Shown here in pieces: positions 36,700 to 45,184 of a stretch of 59,195 nucleotides of DNA. The stretch is from Streptomyces sp. CB01881 (GTDB taxonomy: Bacteria; Actinomycetota; Actinomycetes; Streptomycetales; Streptomycetaceae), in contig NZ_CP026498.1 in assembly GCF_002953255.1 (NCBI RefSeq), positions 11,214,777 to 11,273,971 of the forward strand. The letters run 5' to 3'. The translations under genes and the position numbers were made by a program. The notes beneath the pieces were generated by a model. That model did no database searches, had not been told where the DNA came from, and saw nothing but the letters and a program-made list of their open reading frames with translations. Position 1 is the stretch's first letter. Every line of letters starts with the position of its first letter.

Positions 36700-37626
36700 G
36701 TGAAGGTCCACCCCGTTACCGCCCTGTTCCCGATGCTCGGCCCCGACGAACTCCTCGACCTCGCCCAGGACATCGAGAGCAACGGGTTGACCGAGCCCGT
36801 CATCCTGGACGCGGACGGTGTTCTCCTGGACGGTCGCGGCCGACTCGCCGCCTGCGACCTGGCGGACACTGCACCCCGCTTCACCACCTATCAGGGTGAC
36901 GATCCGGTCGGCCTGATCGTGTCCGCCAACCGCGACCACCCGAACACCACCCCGGGCCAGCACGCCATGATCACCGCGATGGCACGCGCACTCTCCCCGC
37001 ACGCGCTCCCGTCCGGCACCGCCCGCTGCGGCATCAACGTGACCCGGCTGTCCATCGCCACCATCGTGCTCGAACACGCCCCCGACCTCGCCGAACAGGT
37101 CCGCACCGGCGCCCTCGCCCTCAACGCCGCCTACACTGCCGTCCGCAGACGCAAGGCCGACGCCAAGGCCCTTCTCACCCAGCACGCGCGACTGCGGCAG
37201 CACGCCCCCGACCTCGCCGAACAGGTCATCACAGGCGACCTCGCCCTCACCGACGCCATCGCGGCCCTCGACGCCCGGCAGGAGGAGGAACACCTCCGCC
37301 GGCGCGTCGAGGAAATCGACGCCATCCGCCTCGCCGACGGCGCCACCACGCCGGCCTTCGTCCCGACCGCTGAAGCCGGCGCCATCGACTGGCGTCACGC
37401 CCATCAGAGGGCCGAGCAGTACCTCGCCCAGCGCCACGATGCCATCCGCCACGTCCAGCACAGCCTGTCCGGCATCGCGGAACTCTGGAGCGCCGTCCAA
37501 GACCTCGCCCACCACCCTCGGAGCCCCTACGCCCGGGAAATCCTGAAGGGCCTCACCGGTCCGGCCCGCACCCTCGCCAACCGCCTCATCGCTCTCGAAA
37601 CCGCCTGCGCGACAGGCACGGTCTGA
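36700..37626 (+). CDS. ParB-like nuclease-domain protein (308 aa)
   Basis: The N-terminal domain has the ParB fold signature: FPMLGPDELLDLAQDIESNG, LTEPVILDADGVLLDGRGRL and VGLIVSANRDHPNTTPGQHA. Behind it are two near-repeats of a helical unit (HAPDLAEQVRTGALALNAAY and HAPDLAEQVITGDLALTDAI) and a coiled C-terminus. GTG 36700 follows AAGGAG by ten bases. ParB/KorB-like proteins bind DNA for plasmid partition or regulation; without a ParA beside it, this is more likely a regulator left by a mobile element. Confidence 0.8.
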   Translation: MKVHPVTALFPMLGPDELLDLAQDIESNGLTEPVILDADGVLLDGRGRLAACDLADTAPRFTTYQGDDPVGLIVSANRDHPNTTPGQHAMITAMARALSPHALPSGTARCGINVTRLSIATIVLEHAPDLAEQVRTGALALNAAYTAVRRRKADAKALLTQHARLRQHAPDLAEQVITGDLALTDAIAALDARQEEEHLRRRVEEIDAIRLADGATTPAFVPTAEAGAIDWRHAHQRAEQYLAQRHDAIRHVQHSLSGIAELWSAVQDLAHHPRSPYAREILKGLTGPARTLANRLIALETACATGTV

Positions 37627-38263
37627 CCCGCACCCCGCCGCCGTTACGACTGAGACGGCGATCCGGAAGTCTTCTGCGGCGGCGCGGTAGAAGCACCGGC
37701 CCGCAGCGCACGCATGGGGGCGGCCGGGCCGTGTACGGGCCCGGCCGCTCGCGGGCTTCGCGGGCCGCCACGACGGCGGAGCAGGGCCTGCGGCGTCGCC
37801 GGGGGCGGATGCGGGGAGTGGTGGCGGCCCTGCGGGGAGGGGCCGGGGTTGGGTCTGGCGGCCCCTCAGACAGGGCGGAGACGGGGCGTAGCACGGGAGA
37901 GCCAAGAAGAGACGGCCTGGCGGCCGCAGGGGCCGGGGCCCGCGGCCCCCGCGGTGGATGCTGGGGCCCAGGGGCCTGGCGGCCCCTTGGTAGGTGGTCT
38001 GGGGGTGGCACCTGCGGCGCCCCCCAGGGGTCGGGTGACGGGACCGGTGCGGGGGCGGAGGAGGAATGGCGGTCCGACGGCTGGAAGACGGGCACGGTCA
38101 ACCCCGTCCTGCGCGTACCGTGAAGACAGGGCTGGGTGGGTGCGCCGCTGCGCGTTCCACCACTGTGGCCAGGGTGGGGGAACCGGAGTGCCGAGCAGGC
38201 CGGGCCCCGTATGGCCGGTCAACGCGACAACCGGGCCCCGTATGGCCGGTCAGTGCGACAAGC
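37627..38263. other. GC-rich intergenic region with a repeat
   Basis: No gene seen. It contains a repeat block (listed separately) and, near 38205-38255, a tandem duplication of the phrase CCGGGCCCCGTATGGCCGGT. Confidence 0.45.
37960..38045. repeat. Intergenic repeat, copy 1
   Basis: The stretch with GGCGGCCCCTTGGTAGGTGG and CCTGCGGCGCC is closely similar to 42488-42560. In the minus strand both would encode GGAAG(A/D)TPRPPTKGP. Because one copy is intergenic and one runs through the end of a gene, it looks like a dispersed non-coding repeat. Confidence 0.5.
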
Positions 38264-39115
38264 TCAGCGGAAGTCGTCGGCGTGGTCGACGGCCCACTGG
38301 GCGTAGGTATGTGCGGGAGCGCCGGTGATCTTTTCGGCGATGGCGGAGGTCACGGCCACGACGCCGTCGGCGGCGGCCCACTGGCTCACGATCGCCTCGG
38401 CCACGACCGGATGCATTGTTCTGGCGACTTCCGCGCGGGCCTGCTCGTCGGAGATGTGTTCAACCCGGATATGACGGCCGATGGCCTCGCCGATGTGCTC
38501 GACCTGGCGTTGCAGGGTCAGGGACTCGGCCCCGTAGATGGTGTAGGTCTGGTGCGAGTGGCCCGGTTCGGTCAGGGCGGTCACCGCCAGCGCCGCGATG
38601 TCCTTCTCGTGCACCGGTGCCGACTGTGCGAGCGGATAGGGAAGGCGGACGACGTTGTCGGTGCGGATCGATTCGGCCCACCAGGTGCGGGTGTTGGTCG
38701 CGAATGTCCCCGGCCTGAGGAACGTCCAGTCCATGCCGGACCGTTGGACGGCCTGCTCGATCGTGCGGTTCAAGCGGGCGACCGGGTGGTCGGCGTCGGG
38801 GTCCAGGACGACCGACACCGACGAGAGCAGAACCACCTGCCGGATCCCCGCGGCTGCGGCCGCCGCAGCGACCTTCTCGATGTCGTAGGGCTTCTGGGGG
38901 TCGAGCATTCCGTACAGGAACACCTTGTCGGCACCGTCGAGCGCTGCGGGCAGCGTCTCGGGACGCCCCAGGTCGGCGACGACTGCTTCGTACCCAGGCG
39001 TCGAGCCCGTGGCTGGGATCCTGCTGACTGCTCTGACCTGTTCGCCGGCGGCCAGCAGGCCATCGGCCACATGACGACCGACGTTACCGCGGGCGCCGAA
39101 GACAACTGCCGGCAT
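38264..39115 (-). CDS. NmrA-like NAD(P)-binding oxidoreductase
   Basis: A 283-aa atypical SDR starting with PAVVFGARGNVGRHVADGLL, with VVLLSSVSVV, and WTFLRPGTFATNTRTWWAES typical of NmrA/YwnB-like proteins. AGGAGG seven bases before ATG 39115 fixes the start. It is monocistronic; the next gene on the same strand starts over 270 bp upstream. Probably a quinone reductase or redox-sensor-like protein; substrate unknown. Confidence 0.85.
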   Translation of the reverse strand: MPAVVFGARGNVGRHVADGLLAAGEQVRAVSRIPATGSTPGYEAVVADLGRPETLPAALDGADKVFLYGMLDPQKPYDIEKVAAAAAAAGIRQVVLLSSVSVVLDPDADHPVARLNRTIEQAVQRSGMDWTFLRPGTFATNTRTWWAESIRTDNVVRLPYPLAQSAPVHEKDIAALAVTALTEPGHSHQTYTIYGAESLTLQRQVEHIGEAIGRHIRVEHISDEQARAEVARTMHPVVAEAIVSQWAAADGVVAVTSAIAEKITGAPAHTYAQWAVDHADDFR

Positions 39116-39391
39116 GATGAAACCTCCTGCTTGTTGTGGACATGAATTGCTCCATTGGCGTGGGTGGTGCGAGATGTGTCGCTGCACGCGGGTGGCGGAC
39201 CGGCGTCGGCGGGCCTGGTCGTCGGCGATGGTGTGGGGGGGCAAGTCGGGAGCCGGAGCGCGTTGACCGCGGGATGTGCGGGTACGAGATGTCGCTGGGG
39301 CGGGACGGTCGGTCGCGAGTGACATGGGTGAGGGTTTTCCGCCGTCAACGTGAGTGTCGGCAGCGGGTCCGCCCCGATCGTCGGTCGCCGA

Positions 39392-40273
39392 TCAAGGCTG
39401 GATGTTCTCCAGGTCCTCCAGAAGGCCGGGGTGCTTCGGCTCCCAGCCGAGCGCCTGCCGGGTGCGGGTGCTGGACGAGGGCTGGTCGGCCCTGAAGATC
39501 GGGCCGAGCGGGCCGTAGGTCTCCTCCGGCACCGACTCGACCGGCAGGCCCAGCCGTCGGCCGATGACGGCCGCGATGTCGCGCACCTCGTCCCCCTCGT
39601 CGGCCACGGCGTGCCAGGCGGTGCCGGCCTGCGCCCGCTCCAGGGCGAGCCGGAAGAGCACGGCGGCGTCGAGCGCGTGGACGGCGGGCCAGCGCTGTGT
39701 GCCGTCGCCGGGGTAGCCGGAGATCCCGCTCCGGCGTGCCATGCCGGTCAGCAGGCCGGCGAACCCGCCCGCGCCCTCGTGGTGAACCGTGCGCGGCAGG
39801 CGCACGGCCGTGCTCCGGACCCCGCGCGAGGCCAGGCCCAGGACCGCCGTGACCGTGCGGCCGCGGCCGCCGACCGGCCCGTCGGTCGGCACCGGGTCGG
39901 CCTCGGTGGAGGCACGGCCCGGCACCCAGGGCGTACCCGAGACGGTGACCAGGGGGCGGTCGCTGCCGACGAGTTCCTCGCCGAGGATGGTGAGGGCGGC
40001 GGTCTCCTCGGCGACGTTCCGGGCGAGGGCCTCGGGGCTGCTGAAGTCGTTGCCGAAGGCCAGGTGGATCACCCCGTCGGCCCGGGCGGTGCCGGAGCGC
40101 AGGACGTCCAGGTCGGCGAGGCCTCCTCGCAGCGGCTCGGCGCCGGCCGCCTCGGCGGCCTGCGCGGAGGCGTCGGAGCGGGCGAGCGCGAGGACGGTGT
40201 GGCCGTTGCCGAGGAGTTCGGCGACGACGGCGGAACCGATCAGGCCGGTGCCGCCGGTGATGAAGACGTGCAT
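39392..40273 (-). CDS. Extended SDR / NAD-dependent epimerase-like protein
   Basis: A 293-aa protein beginning HVFITGGTGLIGSAVVAELL, with VIHLAFGNDFSSPE, VTVSGTPWV in place of the usual serine strand, and VHALDAAVLFRLALERA. The tyrosine of the usual Tyr-x-x-x-Lys pair is not evident, so catalysis may differ. GGAGG six bases before ATG 40273. It is divergent from a TetR gene; twin perfect palindromes between them strongly suggest it is that repressor's target. Confidence 0.85.
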   Translation of the reverse strand: MHVFITGGTGLIGSAVVAELLGNGHTVLALARSDASAQAAEAAGAEPLRGGLADLDVLRSGTARADGVIHLAFGNDFSSPEALARNVAEETAALTILGEELVGSDRPLVTVSGTPWVPGRASTEADPVPTDGPVGGRGRTVTAVLGLASRGVRSTAVRLPRTVHHEGAGGFAGLLTGMARRSGISGYPGDGTQRWPAVHALDAAVLFRLALERAQAGTAWHAVADEGDEVRDIAAVIGRRLGLPVESVPEETYGPLGPIFRADQPSSSTRTRQALGWEPKHPGLLEDLENIQP

Positions 40274-40289
40274 GGAAATCCTCCCAGGA

Positions 40290-40313
40290 GTGATGGGACT
40301 CTTGTCCCATCAC
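40290..40313. promoter_or_regulatory. TetR operator 1 (perfect 10-4-10 palindrome)
   Basis: Half-sites GTGATGGGAC and GTCCCATCAC separated by TCTT. It lies 16 bp upstream of the SDR start codon, where binding would block its promoter or ribosome access. Confidence 0.75.
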
Positions 40314-40322
40314 CCTAGCAGA

Positions 40323-40346
40323 GTGATGGGACAAGAGTCCCATCAC
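40323..40346. promoter_or_regulatory. TetR operator 2 (exact reverse complement of operator 1)
   Basis: Half-sites GTGATGGGAC and GTCCCATCAC separated by AAGA. The two operator centres are 33 bp apart, close to three helical turns, so repressor dimers could sit on one face of the DNA. A TATGCT -10-like box at 40348-40353 follows directly, placing transcription start about at the TetR ATG. Confidence 0.75.
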
Positions 40347-40359
40347 GTATGCTGAACCC

Positions 40360-40938
40360 ATGGGTCGATGGGAACCAGGTGCGCGTGAACGCCTTGTCGT
40401 GGCTGCGGTCGACCTGTTCACGGAGCAGGGGTATGACGCCACGACGGTCGCGCAGATCGCCGAGCGTGCCGGGGTCACCAGGAGCACCTTCTTCCGGCAC
40501 TTCCCCGACAAGCGTGAGCTGCTGGTCGCCGGACAGGAGACGCTGAGCCGGCTGCTGGCCGAGGGGATCGCCGACGCGCCCGGCGACGCCAGCCCGCTTG
40601 AGGCAGTCGCCTCCGGTCTCGAACGCGCCTCGACCGCGATGGGCCCCGGGAGCCGCGAACTCGCCCCCCGCCTGAAGGCGGCCGTCGCCGCCAGCACCGA
40701 GCTTCAAGAGCGTGACACCCTCAAGACCGTCAGTCTCGCGGCCGCGATGACAACCGCTCTGGTCGCCCGCGGCGTACCCGATCCGACTGCGGCTCTCGCG
40801 GGCGAGCTGGGCGTCCTCGCTTTCAAGCGGGGGTACGCCGAATGGGCCGAGGACGACCGTGGCGCCGAGGACGAGCTCGCCGGGTACACCCTGGCGGCCC
40901 TGGACGAACTGCGTGCGGCGAGCGCATCGCTGGGCTGA
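40360..40938 (+). CDS. TetR family transcriptional regulator
   Basis: A 192-aa repressor with the helix-turn-helix AAVDLFTEQGYDATTVAQIA, ERAGVTRSTFFRHFPDKREL and a variable C-terminal domain. It lacks a ribosome site, and a -10-like TATGCT ends seven bases before the ATG, so the mRNA is probably leaderless. It would repress itself and the divergent SDR through the twin operators. Confidence 0.9.
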   Translation: MGRWEPGARERLVVAAVDLFTEQGYDATTVAQIAERAGVTRSTFFRHFPDKRELLVAGQETLSRLLAEGIADAPGDASPLEAVASGLERASTAMGPGSRELAPRLKAAVAASTELQERDTLKTVSLAAAMTTALVARGVPDPTAALAGELGVLAFKRGYAEWAEDDRGAEDELAGYTLAALDELRAASASLG

Positions 40939-41752
40939 CCGGACGAGCATCGTCCAGGCCGCCACCACGGCACCCTGCCCGCTGGGCCACCGGACGACCG
41001 GCCGCGGTGATCACCACCGCCGCCCGGCCGGGAGAATGGGGCAGGTGACCAGCGCCCAGCCCCCGCCCCGTGCCATCAGCGCCCTGATCCCCGACGCCCG
41101 CGCCAAGGCCACGCCCGGCGAGAAGGCCGCCGCCCAGCTCGCGCACCTGCGGTCGGCGACCGTCCCGGTGCCGATCCTCGCCGCAGCCGCCGAACTGATC
41201 GCCCCGCAGCTCGAAGACCCGGACCAGGCCACCCGCGAAGCCGTCGGCACCGTCCACGCCCCCAGCGGTGGGGCCGGGCCACGATGGCGGCCCGATGGCC
41301 TGACCGTCCGGCGGCCCGGCTGTCGGACGGACGGTCAAGCCGCCGATATCCTCCTCCGTCCAGCGCGGGCCGACCCGGCACCATGGTGCCGGGTGCGGAT
41401 GCCGTCGTGACCGGACCGGCGCGACCACATCGCGCCGCGCACCACCGGGGAGTCGAGGATCGGAGTCGAGCACCAACTCCAGATCCGTGACCGGCCAGAC
41501 GATCTGGCCGCCGTCGAACAGCCAGGTCGCCGCCCACCGCCGCGGCCCGCCCTCATCGAGAACCAGCCGCCGGCTGTGGACTGCGAGCGAGGCCGACAGC
41601 GGCGAGGCGGTGATCCAGGGTCACTGCTCAGGGTGCAATTCGTCTACGGCCAGGCGCGTTCGGCCAGGTCGGGAACGGCTGGCCCCTTAGCGTGATTCGG
41701 GAACGATCCAGGCGGGCGTCGTCGGGATCCGGCCCTACGGAGGTACCTACCC
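40939..41752. other. Region of gene fragments
   Basis: Plus strand from GTG 41045 reads TSAQPPPRAISALIPDARAK and PILAAAAELIAPQLEDPDQA, then degenerates. Minus strand at about 41420-41590 reads RRLVLDEGGPRRWAATWLFD followed by GGQIVWPVTDLELVLDSD, the middle of an unidentified protein without start. Neither is a complete gene. Confidence 0.4.
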
Positions 41753-42304
41753 ATGACCGTCTCAATCCCTGAGCTCACGGGGGACTACATCCTCGACCCG
41801 GCCCACACCCGGATCGGGTTCGTCGCACGCCACGCCATGGTCACGAAGGTGCGCGGCTCCTTCCACCGGTTCGAGGGCGCCGCGCATCTGAACGGCGCCG
41901 ACCCGGCCAAGTCCACCGGCCAGGTGGTGATCAAGAGCGAGAGCATCGACACCGGCGTCGAGCAGCGCGACCAGCACCTGCGCACCAACGACTTCCTGGA
42001 CGCGCCGAACTTCCCCGACATCACCTTCCGCACCACCGGCGTCGAGGCGTTGTCCGACACCGAGTACCGGGTCACCGGCGATCTCACCATCAAGGACACC
42101 ATCAAGCCGGTCACCATCGACTTCGAGTACACCGGCAACGCCGTCGACCCCTACGGCAACCTGCGTGTCGGCCTGGAAGGCTCGGTGACCATCTCCCGCA
42201 AGGAGTTCGGCGTCACCTGGAACGCAGCCCTGGAAGGCGGCGGCGTCCTGGTCGGCGACAAGGTCGTACTGGAATTCGACATCTCCGCGATCAAGCAGGA
42301 CTGA
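41753..42304 (+). CDS. YceI family protein
   Basis: The 183-aa product fits the YceI lipocalin-like family: YILDPAHTRIGFVARHAMVT, HLRTNDFLDAPNFPDITFR, and TVSISRKEFGVTWNAALEGG with the conserved FG. YceI proteins bind polyisoprenoids or amphiphiles in a beta-barrel. This one has no signal peptide, like most actinobacterial members. GGAGG lies nine bases upstream of ATG 41753. Monocistronic. Confidence 0.92.
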   Translation: MTVSIPELTGDYILDPAHTRIGFVARHAMVTKVRGSFHRFEGAAHLNGADPAKSTGQVVIKSESIDTGVEQRDQHLRTNDFLDAPNFPDITFRTTGVEALSDTEYRVTGDLTIKDTIKPVTIDFEYTGNAVDPYGNLRVGLEGSVTISRKEFGVTWNAALEGGGVLVGDKVVLEFDISAIKQD

Positions 42305-42400
42305 GGTCCCAGCCGGCCGGGGCCCCGGCCCATGAAGCGATCACGCGGCGCGGTCCTCGAGGCCAGGGCCGCGCCGTCACAATGCCGAACGTCTCCCGTG

Positions 42401-42937
42401 TTATCTCTTGCCGGCCGACAGAACCGCACCCATGTGTCGGAGTCTGCGGCCGGACGAAGAGCCGGCCCGACGGTCGCAAGGCACCGGGGCCTGCGGCCCC
42501 TTGGTGGGTGGCCGGGGGGTGTCGCCTGCGGCGCCACCGAGAGTCGGGTGCGGGAGCGCGCGGGGCGCAGCACGGGGCGGAGACGGGAGACCCAGAGGGG
42601 GCTGCGGCACTGACCGGAGCAGTGGCGGCGAAGGCGCCCGGACGGTGGCGGCGAGCTCCAGCAGTTCCTGGTGGCCGGCCTGCCCGCCGTCGGTCAATTC
42701 GACGCGCGAGGAAATGAGGGCGTCGGCGACCGCGTCCTGGTGGCCTTCGGCGCGGCGGCGCCGGTATGCCTTGGAGGAGCAGGCCCGGCCGCAGTAGACG
42801 GGTCGGCGGCCGGCGCCGGAGGTGCGCAGCGCGGTCTTGCATTCCGGGCAGTGTGGTGGGTCGGGTTCTGCCTTGATTCCTCGCGCGTCGATTCCGCTGG
42901 TGGCTTCGTTTCCTCGCGCGTCGAAACTCTGATCCAT
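42401..42937 (-). CDS. Zinc-finger hypothetical protein, C-terminus altered by a repeat
   Basis: From ATG 42937 the 178-aa product begins with a repeated FDARG/IDARG phrase, then a zinc-binding segment (CPECKTALRTSGAGRRPVYC, GRACSSKAYRRRR) and a helical part (AVADALISSRVELTDGG). The N-terminal 100 residues resemble a streptomycete DNA-binding-like hypothetical family. The last ~70 residues are low-complexity and are read through the dispersed repeat, so the original C-terminus seems lost. Confidence 0.6.
   Translation of the reverse strand: MDQSFDARGNEATSGIDARGIKAEPDPPHCPECKTALRTSGAGRRPVYCGRACSSKAYRRRRAEGHQDAVADALISSRVELTDGGQAGHQELLELAATVRAPSPPLLRSVPQPPLGLPSPPRAAPRALPHPTLGGAAGDTPRPPTKGPQAPVPCDRRAGSSSGRRLRHMGAVLSAGKR
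42488..42560. repeat. Intergenic repeat, copy 2
   Basis: Matches 37960-38045 (GGCCCCTTGGTGGGTGGCC and GCCTGCGGCGCC blocks). Here it overlaps the 3' end of the zinc-finger gene. Confidence 0.5.
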
Positions 42938-43191
42938 GATCGGGATCGTAACCGGCTCTGCGGATGTCCGGTCTCGGCGAGCCTGGCGGAGTCTCGGGCA
43001 AGGTGGCGGTCGCTGCTCCGGCTTCATGGTGAAGTTGGCTAACTTGGCGGAAGGTGAGTTACCTCCTCCCCCAGACGGACCAGAAGAGCAGCCAGTGGTA
43101 GAGGTTGCTGTGTGCCCAGTTACGTCCGCCACCGGCCCATTCGCCGAGGTAGGCCTTTGCCTGACGCTTGGCCCCTCTGCCTGTGGCGGCC

Positions 43192-44001
43192 CTACGGCCC
43201 GTGTCGGCGACGGAGCCTGTTCGGGGCCAACTCCAGGAGGACGTCTTTGACGTCGAAGGTCTCGCCCAGCCGGGCGTGCAGGTGGTCGAGGGATTCCTTC
43301 AGGGCGGCGAGTTCCTGCTGAGGCTGGGCCCGGAGCAGGTAGTCATTGACTTCGCGGTAGAACCGCTCGACAGCTTCCTGTGGAATGTTCGGATTGGTGG
43401 CGGGGTCCCACGGGTGCAGGGGAATGATGGGGGCCGGGTGACGGATCTCGAGTGCCGCTCGGAGTCGAAGGCCCGGCCTGCGGACCCTCCCCTGGCCGGA
43501 GTTGGCGCCCGGGCGGGGCTCATACTCCAGGTCGAGGTGTCCCCGGCCGAGCCGGTCGACTATCTCTTCCAGGATGGTCAGTCGCCGCACCTTTCCCTGG
43601 GCGATGAATGAGACAGCGCCGTATGCATCAGGGTCGATCAGGGTGAGGACTTTCCAGACTTCCAGCATGTCCAGGTGGAGCTGTTCGAGCGTGGTTCGCT
43701 GACAGTCGAGATTCCGGTGGAGGCGAACCCAGCGTCCGGAGTCGGGGTAGGGCTCGCGGGAGCCCTGGGCACGCAGCTCCGCGAGGTGCTGCCACCAGCT
43801 CTCGCGCTCAATGTATGCCTCACGGATGTGCTCCAGGTCAGCAACGATCTCCTCGCCGCGGTGCACGATCGCGTACCCGGTCACCGGAACGTCGAACATC
43901 GCCGCGCCCAGGCTGCGCATCTTGGCGGCGTCCCGCCGCGACATGGCGGTGGGAAGGAGGCTGATCAGCGCGGTGACGATGTCCTTGATGAACTGATACA
44001 C
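43192..44001 (-). CDS. Hypothetical protein with N-terminal membrane segment (269 aa)
   Basis: GTG 44001 has GGGGAG seven bases upstream. The first 20 residues (YQFIKDIVTALISLLPTAMS) form one hydrophobic helix, followed by a soluble, mostly helical domain with many Trp, Arg and Glu (REAYIERESWWQHLAELRAQ, VERFYREVNDYLLRAQPQQE) and a coiled end. No family recognised. It lies next to two other unknown genes. Confidence 0.6.
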   Translation of the reverse strand: MYQFIKDIVTALISLLPTAMSRRDAAKMRSLGAAMFDVPVTGYAIVHRGEEIVADLEHIREAYIERESWWQHLAELRAQGSREPYPDSGRWVRLHRNLDCQRTTLEQLHLDMLEVWKVLTLIDPDAYGAVSFIAQGKVRRLTILEEIVDRLGRGHLDLEYEPRPGANSGQGRVRRPGLRLRAALEIRHPAPIIPLHPWDPATNPNIPQEAVERFYREVNDYLLRAQPQQELAALKESLDHLHARLGETFDVKDVLLELAPNRLRRRHGP

Positions 44002-44085
44002 CTAGTTACTCCCCCCGTGCCCGCTCCCTGGCCCTCCACGGTAGGCCAACAGCGGTGGCCAGGCGCCAGATTCCCGGGCAACGCC

Positions 44086-44290
44086 CTACGTTCGGGCTCC
44101 CGGGAGCAGATCCGCCATAGCAAGCCATTCCGAAGAATCGCCATGATCCCTAAGCGTGAAACCCTCCTCGCGCAGTCTCAGGAGCTTGGCGAACCGCAGC
44201 TCACCGGGACCGGATCCGCCACATTCGTCGAGACCGGACAGCGGACACCGCCGCGCCCGGTGCCCACCACGCAACCAGGTGGCGGGCCAC
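44086..44290 (-). other. Possible gene fragment
   Basis: The minus strand reads GPGELRFAKLLRLREEGFTL and RDHGDSSEWLAMADLLPGAR before a stop at 44086. It has good protein composition but no start of its own. Unrecognised. Confidence 0.25.
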
Positions 44291-44315
44291 CGAGCCGGCG
44301 CCCGGTGGTGGCGGG

Positions 44316-44984
44316 TCAGGTCTTCAGGACGCGGCTGATCTCGTTCGGGGTCTGCTGGGCAAGGGCCACCAGGGAGTCGAGATGGCCGATCCAGGGCCGG
44401 TCCATGTACGTCGGGTGGTCCACCGAGAGGCGGGCACCAGCCGCGGCGGCCCGGTCCATCCGGTCCTCGATCGCGGCGTCGCCGAGGCACTCGTAGGCGG
44501 TCTCGACGAGGTCGAGCAGTTTGCGCCGCTCCTCGCGGTACAGCTTCAGGTGCTCTTCCTCCCGGTTGAGGAGCCCGTCGACCGGGACAGCGACCGCACG
44601 CTCGAACTCAGCCAGGGTCGGCTCCTCGCACAACCGCCCGACCACCGCTTCGGACAGCGGCGGGCCGCCGGCCGCCAGCCGCTCGAGGATGCTGATCCCG
44701 AGCACCGTGAACGCGCTGGCGTACCGCCACAGCAGCACTTCCAGCTCGTCCGCGCACCGGACCGCCGCACTCGCCAGGCCGCGGAACGCCTCGACCTCGA
44801 ACGCGAACCGCGTCTCCTGGGCACGGCGCTCGGCGTTGGCTTCCCACACCCGGGCCCGGTCCTCCGCCGCGAGCGCCGAGCGCAGCTCGACGTCGAGCGT
44901 GCTCACCGCCTCGCGCAGCGACACGAGCGCCTCGTACTCCGCCGAGCCGAGTCCTGCCAGAGCCTTGCGCGCCGGGAACTCCAT
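44316..44984 (-). CDS. Helical hypothetical protein (222 aa)
   Basis: ATG 44984 has GAGGGG nine bases upstream; an in-frame GTG three codons earlier is less well spaced. The product is highly helical and acidic-basic in pattern (LREAVSTLDVELRSALAAED, REEEHLKLYREERRKLLDLV), suggesting long coiled helices, with a short hydrophobic patch in the middle. No family recognised. Confidence 0.6.
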   Translation of the reverse strand: MEFPARKALAGLGSAEYEALVSLREAVSTLDVELRSALAAEDRARVWEANAERRAQETRFAFEVEAFRGLASAAVRCADELEVLLWRYASAFTVLGISILERLAAGGPPLSEAVVGRLCEEPTLAEFERAVAVPVDGLLNREEEHLKLYREERRKLLDLVETAYECLGDAAIEDRMDRAAAAGARLSVDHPTYMDRPWIGHLDSLVALAQQTPNEISRVLKT

Positions 44985-45184
44985 CCCGCCCACCCCCTCG
45001 TCGCTGAGACATCCAGCAACGTAGCCAACCCGTCACGGATCCCGCAGCCGAACGCCCGGCTTCCGCCCGGCCCCGCGAACAGCGCTGCACGCGGTGCCGC
45101 CCGGCGCGTGGCGGGGCCGGCATCCGGCGCGGGCTGCGACAGCACAAGTACACCGCTCGCTCGAAAACGCTATAGCTTCGGCCT

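Noticed and set aside
36700..37626. ParB gene as evidence for a plasmid origin in the window
   Set aside because: No ParA, replication gene or iteron repeats nearby, so an origin cannot be supported.
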